A DNA stretch of 64,000 nucleotides from Amborella trichopoda (GCF_000471905.2 NW_006500327.1:732217-796216), one strand, 5' to 3'; positions 22,736 to 34,553 are shown, numbered from the stretch's first letter. Program-made: numbers and translations. Notes: a model not told the origin generated them from the sequence alone.

Positions 22736-24550
22736 CGCCCACATCTCAGTTCCTCAAACCTCGTTGTTACTAGCCATCCCCACTCCAAACTGGCCCCCAA
22801 TCAATCAAGGTTTCAAGGGTCTACAAAGATATGCAGAAGAGGTAAAGTGAACTCCCTCAATAATATCCCAAAACCACAGCGAATACATAATGATCTGCCT
22901 ATTCTACTACCATGAATAAGAAAACAAACGTTTGGCAAAGAACTAGCCCCCAGGTAATAATTTATTATGTATGAGGAATTCATCCTTTTAAGCAGGCAAT
23001 AAAAACAGCTGAAACCTTGATCATACCACCCATAAGTAGCACAAATAAGAACATATCTGAAGGTTTCAACATGCAAAAAAATGAATAACCTTTCATTACT
23101 TCTATATTCTTCAAAAGACATCACCACAAGCCCGCCAAGTAAAAAAGTGTTGCCTTGTTTAAGTCTCTTCTCATACGAACCATCCATATGATGCTGTCCT
23201 GCCTATCCCATGCTCGCAAATCTAGAAAACCTATATTCCAAGTAAAAACAACCAAACCACTTATCATTCAAACCTTGCATGAACCAACATGACCAACACA
23301 GATGAACAATCTTGTCAAAGTCGCAAATCCTTCCACTTTTTCCTTCCGTACAACTGAAGTACGTTACCTCTCTTTTCTAATATAAAATACCAGTTTTCTC
23401 TTTGCAGACGCAATAACCTAAACAATCTCTTTCCAGCTCCCTCATTCTTCATAGGCTAATCTCAGTAGCCACTTAAGCATGGCCTTATTTATCACCCAGG
23501 CTCTCATAATACTAACCTGTTCTCACCCATCACTCCCTAACCCTTATTTTGTTACCTAATACCACTACACTCTTTTTCACTTCATAAATCTATTGGAATT
23601 TCTGAACAAGTTAGAAATTAAGTTAGTACCACGTTGATGAGACAAGATTTTACTTCTACAACCTTGCCCTCCATCCAACAATGTTAATCTAATGTTCTCC
23701 AATACTGCCTTCCTAGATATGTGTTTCATGGCTAAATCAAAGTAATCAAAATCTGGAGCACAAACATTTCCAAGATGAATATGACCCTCGAAGTTTACAT
23801 ATGGAATAAATCCTGGAGCACAACCATTTCCAAGATCAAGATGAACCTCACAGGTTACCTAGGGAAGGGAACTGCCTATTCCAAAATGAGTCCTCATTAA
23901 CTCTACATGGAAAGAGTCCAAACTTTGCAGCAATCTCTAAAGAAGCTATAAGAGATGATTCATAACTAAGGCAGAAAGAAGAAATGACTCTATTGCCCCC
24001 ATCTCCCTCCCTGACATCTATATTGGGAAGCTAATACAATTAGAATGAAAACTGAAAATGAAATCATAGTGGAGAAGATATGCCAAAGCTTATTTAGATC
24101 AATTGAGCCCAATTAGTGCGTTAGACGGCATCTATGAACAACAATTCCATTTGTATAGTTAACATTTAAAGATGGTATACATCGAGTAGCATACACTGCA
24201 GAAAAAGAGAGGAGTCTAAAGATGAAAAGCAAAAAGGAAAACAGATAGAATTGTTCGATTAACCATTAGTCAATTTCATGCACGGGCCAGCTAGCATATT
24301 GCCATGTACCCTCTTGAAATACCCTCGCTTAATTGGTCTTAGGAGTGTTAATTGCTCAGGATCATTTCCAGCCTTACGGTTGGAGTAGACATTAATTGGT
24401 GATACAAACAAAGACTTAAAACACCAAAAACCTACACAACTTCATCACTCATCCCAGACATTTTTATATACATATGTTTCCATATTTATTGTACATATTC
24501 TTATTTTATTGATAAGATAAGCAAATCTATAAAAAGGGCACACAACCACA
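22736..24550. other. Intergenic DNA downstream of the F-box gene
   Basis: No gene recognised. The open frame at 22813-23187 (minus) lacks family resemblance. Two copies of a 60-bp phrase with 'aaatcctggagcacaaccat' / 'aaatctggagcacaaaca' and 'tttccaagat' occur at about 23746-23860. The stretch next to 24679 presumably includes the 3' UTR of the F-box gene. Confidence 0.45.
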
Positions 24551-24555
24551 CAAAC

Positions 24556-24558
<3 letters not shown>

Positions 24559-24592
<34 letters not shown>
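24559..24592. repeat. (GA)n microsatellite
   Basis: An uninterrupted run of about 17 AG dinucleotides, about 90 bp downstream of the F-box stop codon. Confidence 0.9.
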
Positions 24593-24594
<2 letters not shown>

Positions 24595-24678
24595 GACGTC
24601 AAGATCTTCAGTGGGTCCAATGGGACTCTTAGAAACATACCTTAATATAGTAGATATCAACCATGACAAGCAGCTATC

Positions 24679-26235
24679 CTAGACACCAGAACCACGACGA
24701 TTGCAATGGGTAATGAAAGAATCTCGGGCTCGAAACCTTGGAAACCCTCTATTTGTCCCAAAAAGAACAGAATTACCAATAGGAGGAAACATATCGTAAT
24801 CCCCACCAATAATCATATGACCAGGGCCCCCAAATGGAGCTGGGCTCCTCCTCCTCTGAGGAAAAAGCGACCCAAATGGGCGGACCCTTCTCCTGAATTG
24901 TATTTTCCTCTTATTTCTCTCAAAACATACAAGATATCTCTCTTTCCAACTTCTCTCTGTCAGTGCTCTTTCATTCTTTAAAGGCCCAAATTCCTCTACA
25001 AACTTCGCCTTCCATATATCATCATTTGAAGAAACGTATCTCAGTTCAGAACAAACACATCCCAATTTTGAGATATCTGGGGGCGAGAGAAACTCCAATA
25101 CTTTGAGTTTTAGCTCAGTGGGTATGCACAAAAGACAGGGAGGAGGTGGTAAACCTGTTTTCTCACATAAAGCAGTAAGGAGGGGCAGGGAAAGTTGGTC
25201 CTTAACGATCTTCCAAAGCTGGAAGACTTCTCTCTCATAGCTCGATTTCAAAGAACCCAATCCTTCTCTCTCATGACTCAATTTCGAACAACCCAATTCT
25301 CCAGTTTCTTCAAAAGAAGAACCCTTTGACCCACTCTTGCTCAAGGCGAAAATAGCGGGAAGAAATTGAGTTACATATAGGGAGAGACGGTATATATCTG
25401 AGGAGCCATTGCATAGTGACCCATAAAGAAGAACAAACTTTCCCAAAATATGAAACTTTAAAACAACAGATTCCACCCCATCGGTTCGATTCAACAGCTC
25501 AGGGACTGTGTATCTCAAAGATACAGAAATCCTTGAAGCCCAACCTTCAGGAATTGAACAACCATCAATTTGTCGATTAGTTTGAGGGTCAAGACCCACA
25601 AAACCAGTCTCTAACATAACAGCATGAACAGCCAATATCAGAAGGCCATGGCCATCCAGCGCTTTATGGTCCATTTCTGATAAGACACGCCTAAGAAAAC
25701 ATGGAACAGATAATGATTTCCCCAAAACCGTCTCATCATCCACCGCCATGGCATCATCAAAACCAGGCTTTTCCTCATCAGAATTTACGAAAGTAGAGTT
25801 TGAATTTGAAAGAGAAATTGGTTCTTCTTCAACAATGAAATCTTTATCAGAGTTGGGTTCGCTTATAAAACTTGGGTTTCCAGCAACAACAATATCTTTA
25901 TCGCAAATGGGTGTTCCTACCTGAATATGAGCATCCACAAGAGAAGAAGAACAAAAAGAAGAATATGCGGCAGAATTCTCCATCGATTGAGAAAACCCAA
26001 CCGGGTTTAGAGTGTAAAAGATCAAATCACCAGACGTTACGCCATATGAATCGATCAATGCATTAGGGGGGCCATCGAGTTCATCTTTCTTGTTCAATGA
26101 TAAGTGAAGAGAAGCAGGAGAAGTACCGAGAGATTCAGCAATGGCAGTTTTGAGGGCTTGAAGAGAGCAAGGAAAAGGTGGGGTTTCTATCTTGATAGTT
26201 TCCTTTGATTCCAGTGATCTCAGCCTGAGCTTCAT
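24679..26235 (-). CDS. SKIP22: F-box protein SKIP22-like (plant FBXO7 type)
   Basis: This is an intronless 518-residue protein. Residues 1-77 form a ubiquitin-like domain (MKLRLRSLESKETIKIE... to DLIFYTLNP). Residues about 175-300 match the FP/PI31-like domain of FBXO7 relatives (PCFLRRVLSEM, GHGLLILAVHAVMLETGF, FHILGKFVLLYG). Residues about 366-410 are the F-box (LLCIPTELKLKVLEFLSPPDISKLGCVCSELR). The C-terminal tail is Arg/Gly/Pro-rich (PFGGPGHMIIGGDYD). The family acts as a substrate adaptor in SCF ubiquitin ligases, the F-box binding SKP1/ASK; the substrate is unknown. Length and domain order are normal, so the gene looks intact. The start at 26235 gives the conserved MKLRLR opening, about 50 nt below the expected transcription start from the TATA box at 26315-26324. 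Family assignment is firm; orthology to one Arabidopsis SKIP22 paralogue is inferred. Confidence 0.95.
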   Translation of the reverse strand: MKLRLRSLESKETIKIETPPFPCSLQALKTAIAESLGTSPASLHLSLNKKDELDGPPNALIDSYGVTSGDLIFYTLNPVGFSQSMENSAAYSSFCSSSLVDAHIQVGTPICDKDIVVAGNPSFISEPNSDKDFIVEEEPISLSNSNSTFVNSDEEKPGFDDAMAVDDETVLGKSLSVPCFLRRVLSEMDHKALDGHGLLILAVHAVMLETGFVGLDPQTNRQIDGCSIPEGWASRISVSLRYTVPELLNRTDGVESVVLKFHILGKFVLLYGSLCNGSSDIYRLSLYVTQFLPAIFALSKSGSKGSSFEETGELGCSKLSHEREGLGSLKSSYEREVFQLWKIVKDQLSLPLLTALCEKTGLPPPPCLLCIPTELKLKVLEFLSPPDISKLGCVCSELRYVSSNDDIWKAKFVEEFGPLKNERALTERSWKERYLVCFERNKRKIQFRRRVRPFGSLFPQRRRSPAPFGGPGHMIIGGDYDMFPPIGNSVLFGTNRGFPRFRARDSFITHCNRRGSGV

Positions 26236-26314
26236 TGTGGAATTCGTTCTCTAGAGAGATACAGAGACAGAAAAGAGACGTCGGGAGGGAAGGGCATTTA
26301 CAGTCGGGGTTGCC

Positions 26315-26324
26315 CTTATAAAAT
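26315..26324 (-). promoter_or_regulatory. TATA box of the F-box gene
   Basis: The minus strand reads ATTTTATAAG here, about 80 nt upstream of the start codon. That leaves a plausible 5' UTR of about 50 nt. Confidence 0.55.
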
Positions 26325-26530
26325 GTTTCGTGATGAGGCGGTGTGGAAAGAAAGGAGAGAGAGGGGGCAGAGATTTATATGATATGAAAATATTTCTTGC
26401 TCCTAAGGGGGCAATGGCCAACGCAGCTCGGCTCGGCCTGGTCAGGCCCTAAACAGAATTAGGGTTTGGGCACAATCTTGATGGCGCGTGGGCGTGGGCT
26501 AGACTCTTCATGTTGAGGGGTCCATGGATA

Positions 26531-26787
26531 TCTATTTTAAGGGAAGTATATATTGAAACCATTTTTTTTTGGTGCAAAGTACAAGGTGGTCACAATTGAT
26601 CTTGTAAAGTGGATGTGATATTGGGTGGCTCCGGTTATTTTATTGACCAAGCTCAAAGTCTATAAAAAAAATTTTTGAAACTTCATAACACATCCAAGCT
26701 ATTAGATTTTATTGGATGATTGTAAGTAATTGTAACATCTACATATGAAAAGTGAATGGTCTCATTATATACAATCCTCTATTTTAA
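26531..26787. mobile_element. MITE family B, copy 1, with perfect 10-bp flank repeat
   Basis: The element (26541-26777) opens with GGGAAGTATATATTGAAACC. The minus strand from 26777 reads GGATTGTATATAATGAGACC, a clear terminal inverted repeat. The direct flank repeat tctattttaa is perfect at 26531-26540 and 26778-26787. The interior ('ggtggtcacaattgatcttg', 'ccaagctcaaagt') recurs near 28200 and, inverted, near 47080. A 9-10-bp duplication points to Mutator-like transposition. It lies about 300 bp upstream of the F-box gene start. Confidence 0.85.
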
Positions 26788-28160
26788 TGTTTATCTATTG
26801 ATAAAAAAATTATATCATATATAAATAAATAATTATTTTTTTAGATTTATTTATAATTTATGCCATATATAAATAAATACTTATCTTCTCAAGTTTTTTT
26901 TATAAGGTTCTTCAAATGAGGATCAACATCCTTGAGAACTGGGAGTTTTGTTTTTCAAAGACCTGTTGCAAAATTGAATGTTAGACCCATCTTCCTTCTC
27001 ATAGATATACATGGGAAGTTAGAGGCAGGAGAACACATGGCCCCATCTTCTTTCTTATAAATATGAGAAATTAGATACAGCATAACACAAAAACAAAAAA
27101 AAAAAAGCTCTTGTGTTTACATAAAGCTTTTCTTATCTCTCCAAAAATATTTTTAAAATAAAATTCAGGATTTGCGATAACGAGCTTCACCACACCCTCT
27201 CAAATCTCGGCTCTACACTTATCCTAACTTCAAAATTGGTTCGTTATTTGATCATTGATCTTTTTATCTTATTTTCTGGTTAATAAGTGCTAAATTAAAA
27301 AAAAAAAAAACTGGTTAATAAGTGCTAAATTAAAAAAGAAGAAGAAGGGAGGAATCCAAATTTGCGGGCATTGATGCTCACCATAAAGTTTCTTTCTTGC
27401 TCGTTAATATTTTTATCTTGTTTGCACTATACGTTTTCTTTGCTTAAAGTTAACGCTCATCTTATCAAAGCCATAAAGTTACTCTGTCATTACCCTTTTG
27501 ATAGCAAAAGTAGCATCCATGACATGTATTACTAGTCCTCATCCCTTCCTGTTTCTTTTGACTTTTCAACCCTAACAGCATCAATAGAGTAGGCCAAAAG
27601 AATAGGTATAATTCTCTCTCTTCATTGGATTTATCTCATAGGGAGGGATTTTAGGCGACAGTTGTATAGTAATACGATGAAATGATCTTAAAAAACTATG
27701 TTATGGTAAGTTGTAGAGTAATATAATGAAATGATTTTTAAAAACTATATTAAGATCATTTGTTTGATCCTAATTTATAAATATATACTATTTTCGTTTC
27801 AATAAACATTCACCAAAAGCCAAATTTGAAAGCACAATTTAAAAAGTGTTTGTCTAGCCAAACTAACATAGGCTGTTCATTTTGATAAGATGCTTAGATC
27901 TAGGTTTTGGAATGATTTTCTTTCTTTCAAATTTTTTTAGATGGTTTTATTATCATTAGATAACAATATTAAAAAAATAACAATAAAGGCCTTGATCTTA
28001 AAATTCAACAAATGAATAATCTAGATCCGCTATTGGAGGGGACTAATTTTGACCATATCTAGAGTGCAAATTGAATTTTATTTTTGTGATGATTGATTAG
28101 TAGAATGAAGAGAAAGTATGTGCAAGTTTTGGGGTCATATAAATGCAAACCATGGTTTTC
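26788..28160. other. AT-rich intergenic DNA
   Basis: No gene recognised. A short tandem repeat with the unit 'ctggttaataagtgctaaat' (plus poly-A) occurs twice at about 27281-27335. A second local repeat has the words 'ttgtatagtaatacgatgaaatgat' / 'ttgtagagtaatataatgaaatgat' at about 27660-27740, in two copies about 50 bp apart. Confidence 0.5.
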
Positions 28161-28164
28161 TAGA

Positions 28165-28395
28165 AGTGAAGATTCATTATATCATAATGGCCCAATGAAA
28201 TGACAATTAATCTTGATCATCGGATGAGAAATTAGGTGGCTGCATTTATGTCATTGACCAAGCTCAAAGTTTAAAAGAAATTTTCTCAAACTTTGTAATA
28301 CAACCAAGTTATCAGATATTACATCGGATGGTTATAAATAATTGTTACTTCTTTGCACCAAAAGGTAAATTGTCTCATTGTATACGATCCTAATG
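28165..28395. mobile_element. MITE family B, copy 2
   Basis: It shares with copy 1 the interior 'acaattaatcttgatc', 'attgaccaagctcaaagttt' and 'ttataaataattgttac', and the right terminus ending 'gtctcattgtatacgatcc' (about 28371-28392). The left terminus is eroded and I found no clear target duplication. Confidence 0.75.
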
Positions 28396-28399
28396 TGTG

Positions 28400-29390
28400 T
28401 GTATATATGGGTTTTGTTAGGATACTTCTATATATGGAGTATTTCTTTGATGCACTCAACATTTTTGGACACTTCCCTTGCTTTGTAATACAAATGTTTT
28501 TAGCAATGATATCTTTAGCCATTAGGAGGGATATAATATATGTTTCTATAAGAAAATAATCGTGTTTTATTTGTGGTTAAAAAACAATTAATACTTTATG
28601 TGGGTGATGTCACACTTCATTTGGATGACGTCATTCTCCACTATAATTAATAAATGATTTTCTTTTTATCATGAATTTCTATTTTACTCTTGATTAATTA
28701 CCTAAAATACTTATAGACAAAAAGGTTATTATATTAACGTGTAATAGTATTAAGTATCCAAAAATACTGTGTACAGGAAATGATCCATGTATGAGAATAC
28801 CCTAATAGAACATTATATATGGATACACGTTCTATAAGGCCTAGGTTTTATGAAAACAAAGTAAACCCTCCTCCAATTGTCATTCAGAAAGCACTTTGGT
28901 TATCAGAAATCTCTAAGATAGCTCTAAAATCAATTTCCAATATCGATTATGAAATTTGAAGCTAAAAAAGTTACATATCTTGCTAATTCGTGAACACTTA
29001 TTTTGAAGGCGAAATAGACACTTTAGATAATAAAGCTGAAGACCTATTCCTACCTAAACAGCCATTTTCCTTACTTTTTTTTTTTTTGGGTATGTGCCAT
29101 TTTCCTCACTGATAATCTAATTTGATAGGTTGGTGTATAAAAGAATGATTAAATGGTCCAGCCATTACTATCTACATTTATAGAACAGGTTCAGATGCAG
29201 CAAACTATGTCCAATTCGATTTACACATTGAGTTAAGAGTATAACGAACTAAAAAGCCATATCATTCAGTAGATATTCAATTTTACAGATTGAAACATGA
29301 TGCCATGGACAAAACAACCATATATTTTGCTGATGCAATCTAATTTTACAGGGTGGAATGATATTGTGAACCCAACAACCATACTTTTCA
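28400..29390. other. Intergenic DNA and 3' flank of EGY3
   Basis: No gene recognised in this AT-rich stretch. The open frames at 28319-28522 and 28353-28559 overlap on opposite strands and partly cover MITE family B. The part next to 29397 presumably holds the EGY3 3' UTR. Confidence 0.5.
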
Positions 29391-29396
29391 CAGTAC

Positions 29397-32300
29397 TTAC
29401 ATCTCTCCCATGAAAAATGGGGGGTTTAGAAACGACCTTGAGAAGGTTCCCCCTCCATTAGGGAAGAGAGTGAGGAAACAAATAATGCCTAAAACAATGC
29501 CCCATGCATACCGATCCTCACCTAAGGGAGTGATCTCATCCTTTGCAGGTATCTCTTCTCTGCCCCTAAAGAAGGTTGCGAAAAGGCCCCAAGCTAAGCA
29601 AAGGACACTGCCACTGAGCCCTCCTATGCCTAGGAGTAGAGAAGTCCCAAAGGAAAGAATGATGGCAATGTTACGCCCAAACAATGCTTGCGCTATGCGG
29701 CCTCCTTCGAGTCGGCCACAAGGAAGAAGGTTTAGTGATGTAACCACCATCCCTACACATATCAAATGCCTGAAGTTAAGAGTCCAAATATATATATCTA
29801 CATCTTCATATGGATCCATCTATCAATATTAATATTTGTATGAATACGTAAGGTTGAGGAAGATGGCTATGGCAAAAGAGAGAGAGAGAGAGAGAGAGAG
29901 TTTCAAAGACATTATTTCTACATATTTTTAGAACTTGGGGGAATTTTTCTGCAGTTAACTGGGATATGAAATGACACACACCTAAAAGTCCAGCAAACGC
30001 AAGGGGATCCCCAGGCACCCCAACGCCCTCCACAGCATAAGGCAATACATTCCCAAGATCATCTGCATATGGGCCTATCACATATTGGATGAATGACAGT
30101 AATGGATTGTTATAGAAAAACTGCGGCCTTATGTACCTGCAAAAAAGAACTAAAAAAATGTCTTGGGTAAATTTTCCCCAAATCATTGTCCAATACTCAT
30201 CCATACATGAAAATGTAATCTTGATCAAGATGTGAACAGTCCCTATGATGTGAAAAACAAAGTAGGGAGGTACTATAAAATCAACAGAGTTTGTGCAATA
30301 GACTTACAAGGCATTGTCTCCTCCATTAAAGCTTCCATCAGCCACAAAAGCTGAAACTACAAGGACTAATGATGTCAAATATGCACTAGCAGTTCGGGCA
30401 ACAAGGATATCAAAGAGGGCTTTCTTATTTGGAAGAAGGGATTCATAGTTATTGATCACACCAAGACAACCAGTCCAGTTAGATGGGACTAGGAAAGATG
30501 GGCTAAGTTTAACCCCATAGCGAGCAGCAGTTACTCTTGTGGCAATCTGTCAAGATCAAATACAAGTAACAGGGGTCCACATCAGGACTTCATAAACAGC
30601 AACATAGTTTCCAAACAATTTCCACATAAATATGTCTTTAAGGCAGTGGCATAGTGGTAGAGACCTCTGATTTGTAGGCATAAGGTCAGGCGTTCAACGC
30701 TTGAAAGACCCTAAAAGACCAAGCTCACCTACCCTTTTTACAGGTAACAAACTCTGAGATGACAAAGAATCAATGGAAGAACAAAAAAAAAACAATCTCA
30801 AAACTCACAAAAAGACAAAGTATTTATTTCCCAAATGGCTTCTAAGCCAAAAGAAAAAAAAAAAAAGGCCTCGACTTTTACCTAGTGGAAGGCACCCCCG
30901 GTTTGTGGGCAGTAGGCCAAGGGTTCAACCATTGAAGATCCAAATATGCAAAGCTGACCTACCTTTTTGCTTGCATATAATAAACTCTGAGACGACAAGA
31001 TATCAATAAGAGAATAGAAAGAAAAAAATGGTCTCACTTGAAGGCATGAATTTGACTTACCATTCAAATGTCTACTAAGCAATTTCCATGTTATATACTC
31101 GAAAAGGCAAGTCATTGCAAAAAAATATGAAAAATTTTCTCAGAAAATGATGAAATTGACTATATTTACTACTTCTAAGAGTAATGATAGGAGGGGATAG
31201 TCAAGGCGGAAGTTGACACTATGGACAGTTTTCACTGTTTTTGTTCGATTCCCAACCAAATCAGTATCCACTAGATCAAAATATTTCCTCTCATGCTTCT
31301 TATGATGTGAGTTCATAGGAAGCACTAGAATGTGGTATACAAAGTGATGTTAACATAGGACATCCCTCAGGACCGCAAAAAAGTTTTCATTGTAAGTGCC
31401 CAATGTTATCCTATTTGATATTGCAAAATGTATCCTTATGTGTGGAAATATGTTCATTCGACTACAGAATGATAAAAAAAAATTCCTAATAAACAAAAAC
31501 ATTAGAAAACATGTCTAATTTACTATTAGCTGCCGGTATACAACTAGGAATGAAAAAACAATAACAAAAGACATAAATACCACAAGGGAAATATAGCACC
31601 AAACAGACCCCCTCAATGCAACTAGTCAACTAAGGACATAGAAAGGGAGATAACACAATTAAAGTGGTTGGCAAGATTATGAGAGGCAGAAACCAAAGCA
31701 AGAGTTATAACACCAGGAATAAACCACGACTGAACAAATTGACAGTAAACTATAATATGCCTGACCTACACATGGGGGAAGCAATGTGGATGGTTTGATT
31801 GAGGTTACAACAAAAGAAGTAGGTGCCTTCAATTGAACATTGAATTCTACAAAAGGGAAGTGGAGCCATAATCATGGAAAGGGTGTTGATAAGTCTATAC
31901 CTGAGTTCGACAGATGTCCTCCGTCTGCTTATTTGAAAATATGAATGAAATGGCAAGGATTATCAAAAGCATGTACCAAACTAAACTTTATCATGAATTG
32001 GCTCATTGAGAGTCCATATAAGCAACAGTCTTAGGTAGAACAAGAAGTATATATACATATATTGAAAACCCTAAAAATCACAAAAAAAGCAGTATGGACA
32101 CTACCTTAGGTCACTAAGGATAAAAGGTAGATAATGTAGAGGGATTGTCACATATGCATGACAGTTCATGAGCCAAAAGAGGTCATTATCAATAATAAAA
32201 CACAGAGAAAGAAACAATTAGTTCGACAGTCTTCCCAATAATCACCTCTGATATTTGGGCATTGCCCAGATAATATTATGAAAGATTTGTTGGAAGTTTT

Positions 32301-34115
32301 GCCCGACATAGGAAATCTATGTTTAATATAAATTGAGATTTACCATACAAATATTTAACTCGAATAATTAGAAAAACGAATGTGACACATACCTCAGAAA
32401 TGCCTAAAATGGAGAGAAATCCACCAAAAAGAGGCAACACATTAGCAACGTAATCATCGAAAGGCGCATCAGGCTTGAGAAAGAAGCCGCTAACCAAAGC
32501 TATAGTGCTGAAGGTTGCAACGCACAAGACAACGGCACTGATATAACCCCATGGAGTGCTCAGTTTGGTTGACTCAAATTGCAGATCTAGTTCAGCTTTT
32601 GGTTGCACCACACAAACCTTAATGACAAAGACAAACACATAAATAAGTAAAATCCTATATTCCTCCAAACACAAAGTTAGCTTATAGGGGTACACTTCAT
32701 ATTACAAATTCTTGCACAAACCACCCATAAGAAGACCAAATTCAATGCACAAAATATGTTAATGGGTTTTGTTTGGAGAATATGAAGCATGATAATGAGT
32801 AAGTAGTTCTTAAAGTTATTTGAGTGTGATGCATTGAAAGTGGGATCCAGAGTGATCGGAATACCAACATTTAAAAACTAATATACTCTGATAAATTCTG
32901 CAGATCAATTATTAAAATCTATGAATATGAGCTCAAAATACAATTTTAGTTGCCCTGAGCAAAACCAATGCACTCAAATCTTGTCTTCAGTCAGTTAATG
33001 CAACAGAAAGAATACATGGGAAGATAAAAATCCTACAAATGTGAGTTCAGATTGAATAATTAATTGCCCTGTTCAAAACAAAGATTTTTTTTTTCCTATT
33101 GGTTCATTTGCCAAGAAGACTACAGGAAAGATAAAATCTCTAAATATAGGGCTTATAATGAATCTGAATCACCCTAATCACATCCAAGATACCCAAATTC
33201 CTGTTTCTCCTGTTGGCGAATTTATCTAAAAAAGAATACAGGCAGGTAATTCAATGTCCTGTCCAAAAATTACTAAACTTAGCAAGAGAAGAGTCTCTTT
33301 TAACGCAATGAATGCCCACCTGCTTTGTAATGTCATTTGTTTGCTCTTGCATAAACTAGAGAACCACTTCTCGGTCTGCTGCCTGTGATAGCTTCTTCTC
33401 TAACTTGGGCATCACTTCTTCAATGGGTTTTCACAAATTTCCGATAAAAATGCCCCCATCTCCAAATCTTCGAACATCAACAGCAAAAAATGTGTCATAC
33501 CCAAAACAGCTCTTCAACTGTAGATGCAAATGTAACTACAGTATTTCAGAAAATAAGACTATTTATCTCCATCTCACTCTCTCTTTCTAAATAAGTGCTT
33601 ACCTTGTTGAAATCCAAAGCCTTAAAAGTTTCCTCTGCCTCTTCCAACTTCTCTTTCTTTCTAGCCAAACTGTCTTTAATTATGTTAGAGAAGAACATGG
33701 TTAGTGGGTTACCACCTGATGCTCTGTCAAGTTCCTTGAGCTTTCTATCAGCTCTCTTCTTCTCCAATTTAATGGCTGCTTCAATAGAAGGATTCCCCAT
33801 AAATTTCTTGAACTCTTCATCAGCCTTCCAATCAACTTCTTCGGGTTCATCACGCCCATTTCCTTGTTCTTGAGAAGCAGAAGAAGATAAGCCGTCTTCT
33901 TTCTCAGTATAAATCTTCTCCGGAACAACTGTAGTAGAGGAAGATGGAGATGAGGACTCCTCATTTACAGAGCAGCTAACAGAATTTCCTCTTCTGGGCT
34001 TTCTAGAGAGAGAAAAGGAGAGATTGTTGGTTCTCTTAAATGGGTTTTTTGTATGAAGGGTTCTGCCATTAGAGTTTGTGAGAGACCATGAGGAAGTGAG
34101 GGAAATTGATGCCAT
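29397..34115 (-). CDS. EGY3: EGY3-type chloroplast M50 family protein, with two in-frame stops in exon 2
   Basis: There are six coding exons on the minus strand: 34115-33603, 33517-33320, 32617-32393, 30546-30308, 30136-29982 and 29752-29397. All introns are GT-AG and all phases agree, giving 561 residues. The N-terminus is Ser/Thr-rich like a plastid transit peptide, followed by an acidic, then a coiled Lys/Glu-rich stretch (EEFKKFMGNPSIEAAIKLEKKRADRKLKEL). Exons 3-6 form the polytopic membrane part (STPWGYISAVVLC, SFLVPSNWTGCLGV, NLLPCGRLEGGRIAQ). EGY3 belongs to the site-2-protease family but lacks the zinc motif HEXXH; here the corresponding stretch reads NNYESL, so it should be a non-proteolytic member at the chloroplast membrane. 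Exon 2 carries TGA (33431-33433, residue 200, right after GNL of the family GNLR motif) and TAG (33356-33358, residue 225, where relatives have Trp). All other exons are clean. It may be a recent pseudogene, a null allele, or sequence error; exon 2 (198 nt, phase 0/0) could be skipped in frame. Confidence 0.93.
29878..29900. repeat. (GA)n microsatellite in EGY3 intron 5
   Basis: A run of GA dinucleotides lies inside the intron between exons 5 and 6. Confidence 0.85.
30641..30796 (+). mobile_element. tRNA-derived SINE in EGY3 intron 3
   Basis: The pol III box A TGGCATAGTGG (30647-30657) fits TRGYNNANNNG. A box B-like GGCGTTCAACGC (30689-30700) follows about 32 bp later. The copy ends in an A-rich tail (about 30780-30795). 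It lies antisense to the gene. Confidence 0.78.
30866..31030 (+). mobile_element. Second tRNA-derived SINE of the same family
   Basis: It shares with the first copy 'tttgtgggcagtaggc'-type sequence, box B GGGTTCAACC (30921-30930), 'aagctgacctaccttttt', 'aaactctgagacgacaa' and an A-rich end. Box A is eroded. The two copies lie about 70 bp apart, head to tail. Confidence 0.75.
33320..33517 (-). pseudogene. EGY3: EGY3 exon 2 with two nonsense codons
   Basis: The exon is bounded by CTACAG (acceptor) and CAG/GTGGGC (donor), and translates from LKSCFGYDTFFAVDVRRFG to QEQTNDITKQ. Within it the family motif GNLR reads GNL-stop (TGA for an expected CGA), and 25 codons later VVL-stop-FM (TAG for an expected TGG). 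Both changes are single transitions of the C-to-T/G-to-A type. The expected ancestral codons are inferred from Arabidopsis EGY3 as I remember it. Confidence 0.88.
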
Positions 34116-34346
34116 TTCAGTAGTTCAGAGTGCTGGTCCAGAAATGTGAGAAAAAGAAGAGTGAGAAAGAGGAAAGATGAGATTGTGAATAGATCCATGG
34201 AGTTGAAAGAGCATGGAATTGGAGAGCGAGGAGAAGAGAGAAGAAAACTCTAGAAGTTTGAGAGAGAGTAATAGATGGATGAAAGAGTGTGGATATACTG
34301 GATTGAGAGTGGGGCCTTTTTATGGATAACACATTGTTGAAGATGA

Positions 34347-34357
34347 CTTTATAAAGT
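34347..34357 (-). promoter_or_regulatory. TATA box of EGY3
   Basis: The minus strand reads CTTTATAAAGT, about 235 nt upstream of the start codon. A GAAnnTTC heat-shock-element core (GAACTTTC, 34447-34454) lies about 95 bp further upstream. Heat and stress induction is reported for the Arabidopsis gene, so the core may matter, but one core alone is weak evidence. Confidence 0.5.
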
Positions 34358-34553
34358 TTGAAAAACAGTTAAAATATCCGTTATAACGGTAATGGCCACA
34401 TCTAATAGCAAAATATCAACCAGTACTAGAAAATGGAAGTGAACCAGAACTTTCCCCCTCTTCCTCCAAAACCATTGTTACCAATGTTACTTTATCCTCT
34501 TACAACCACCCCTTGCTTCCTTTCTTTTTCTCTCCTCTTTTCCTATATTTGAT

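Noticed and set aside
26400-26520. Another GC-rich MITE upstream of the F-box gene
   Set aside because: Words resemble those at 10190-10560, but no inverted ends or target duplication could be seen.
29410-29832. Plus-strand open frame of 140 codons
   Set aside because: It is the antisense shadow of EGY3 exon 6.
30647-30700. Functional tRNA gene
   Set aside because: Box A and B are present, but the surrounding sequence does not form a cloverleaf and ends in an A tail, which fits a SINE.
34447-34454. Complete heat-shock element for EGY3
   Set aside because: Only one GAAnnTTC core is present; a functional element normally needs three or more alternating GAA units.
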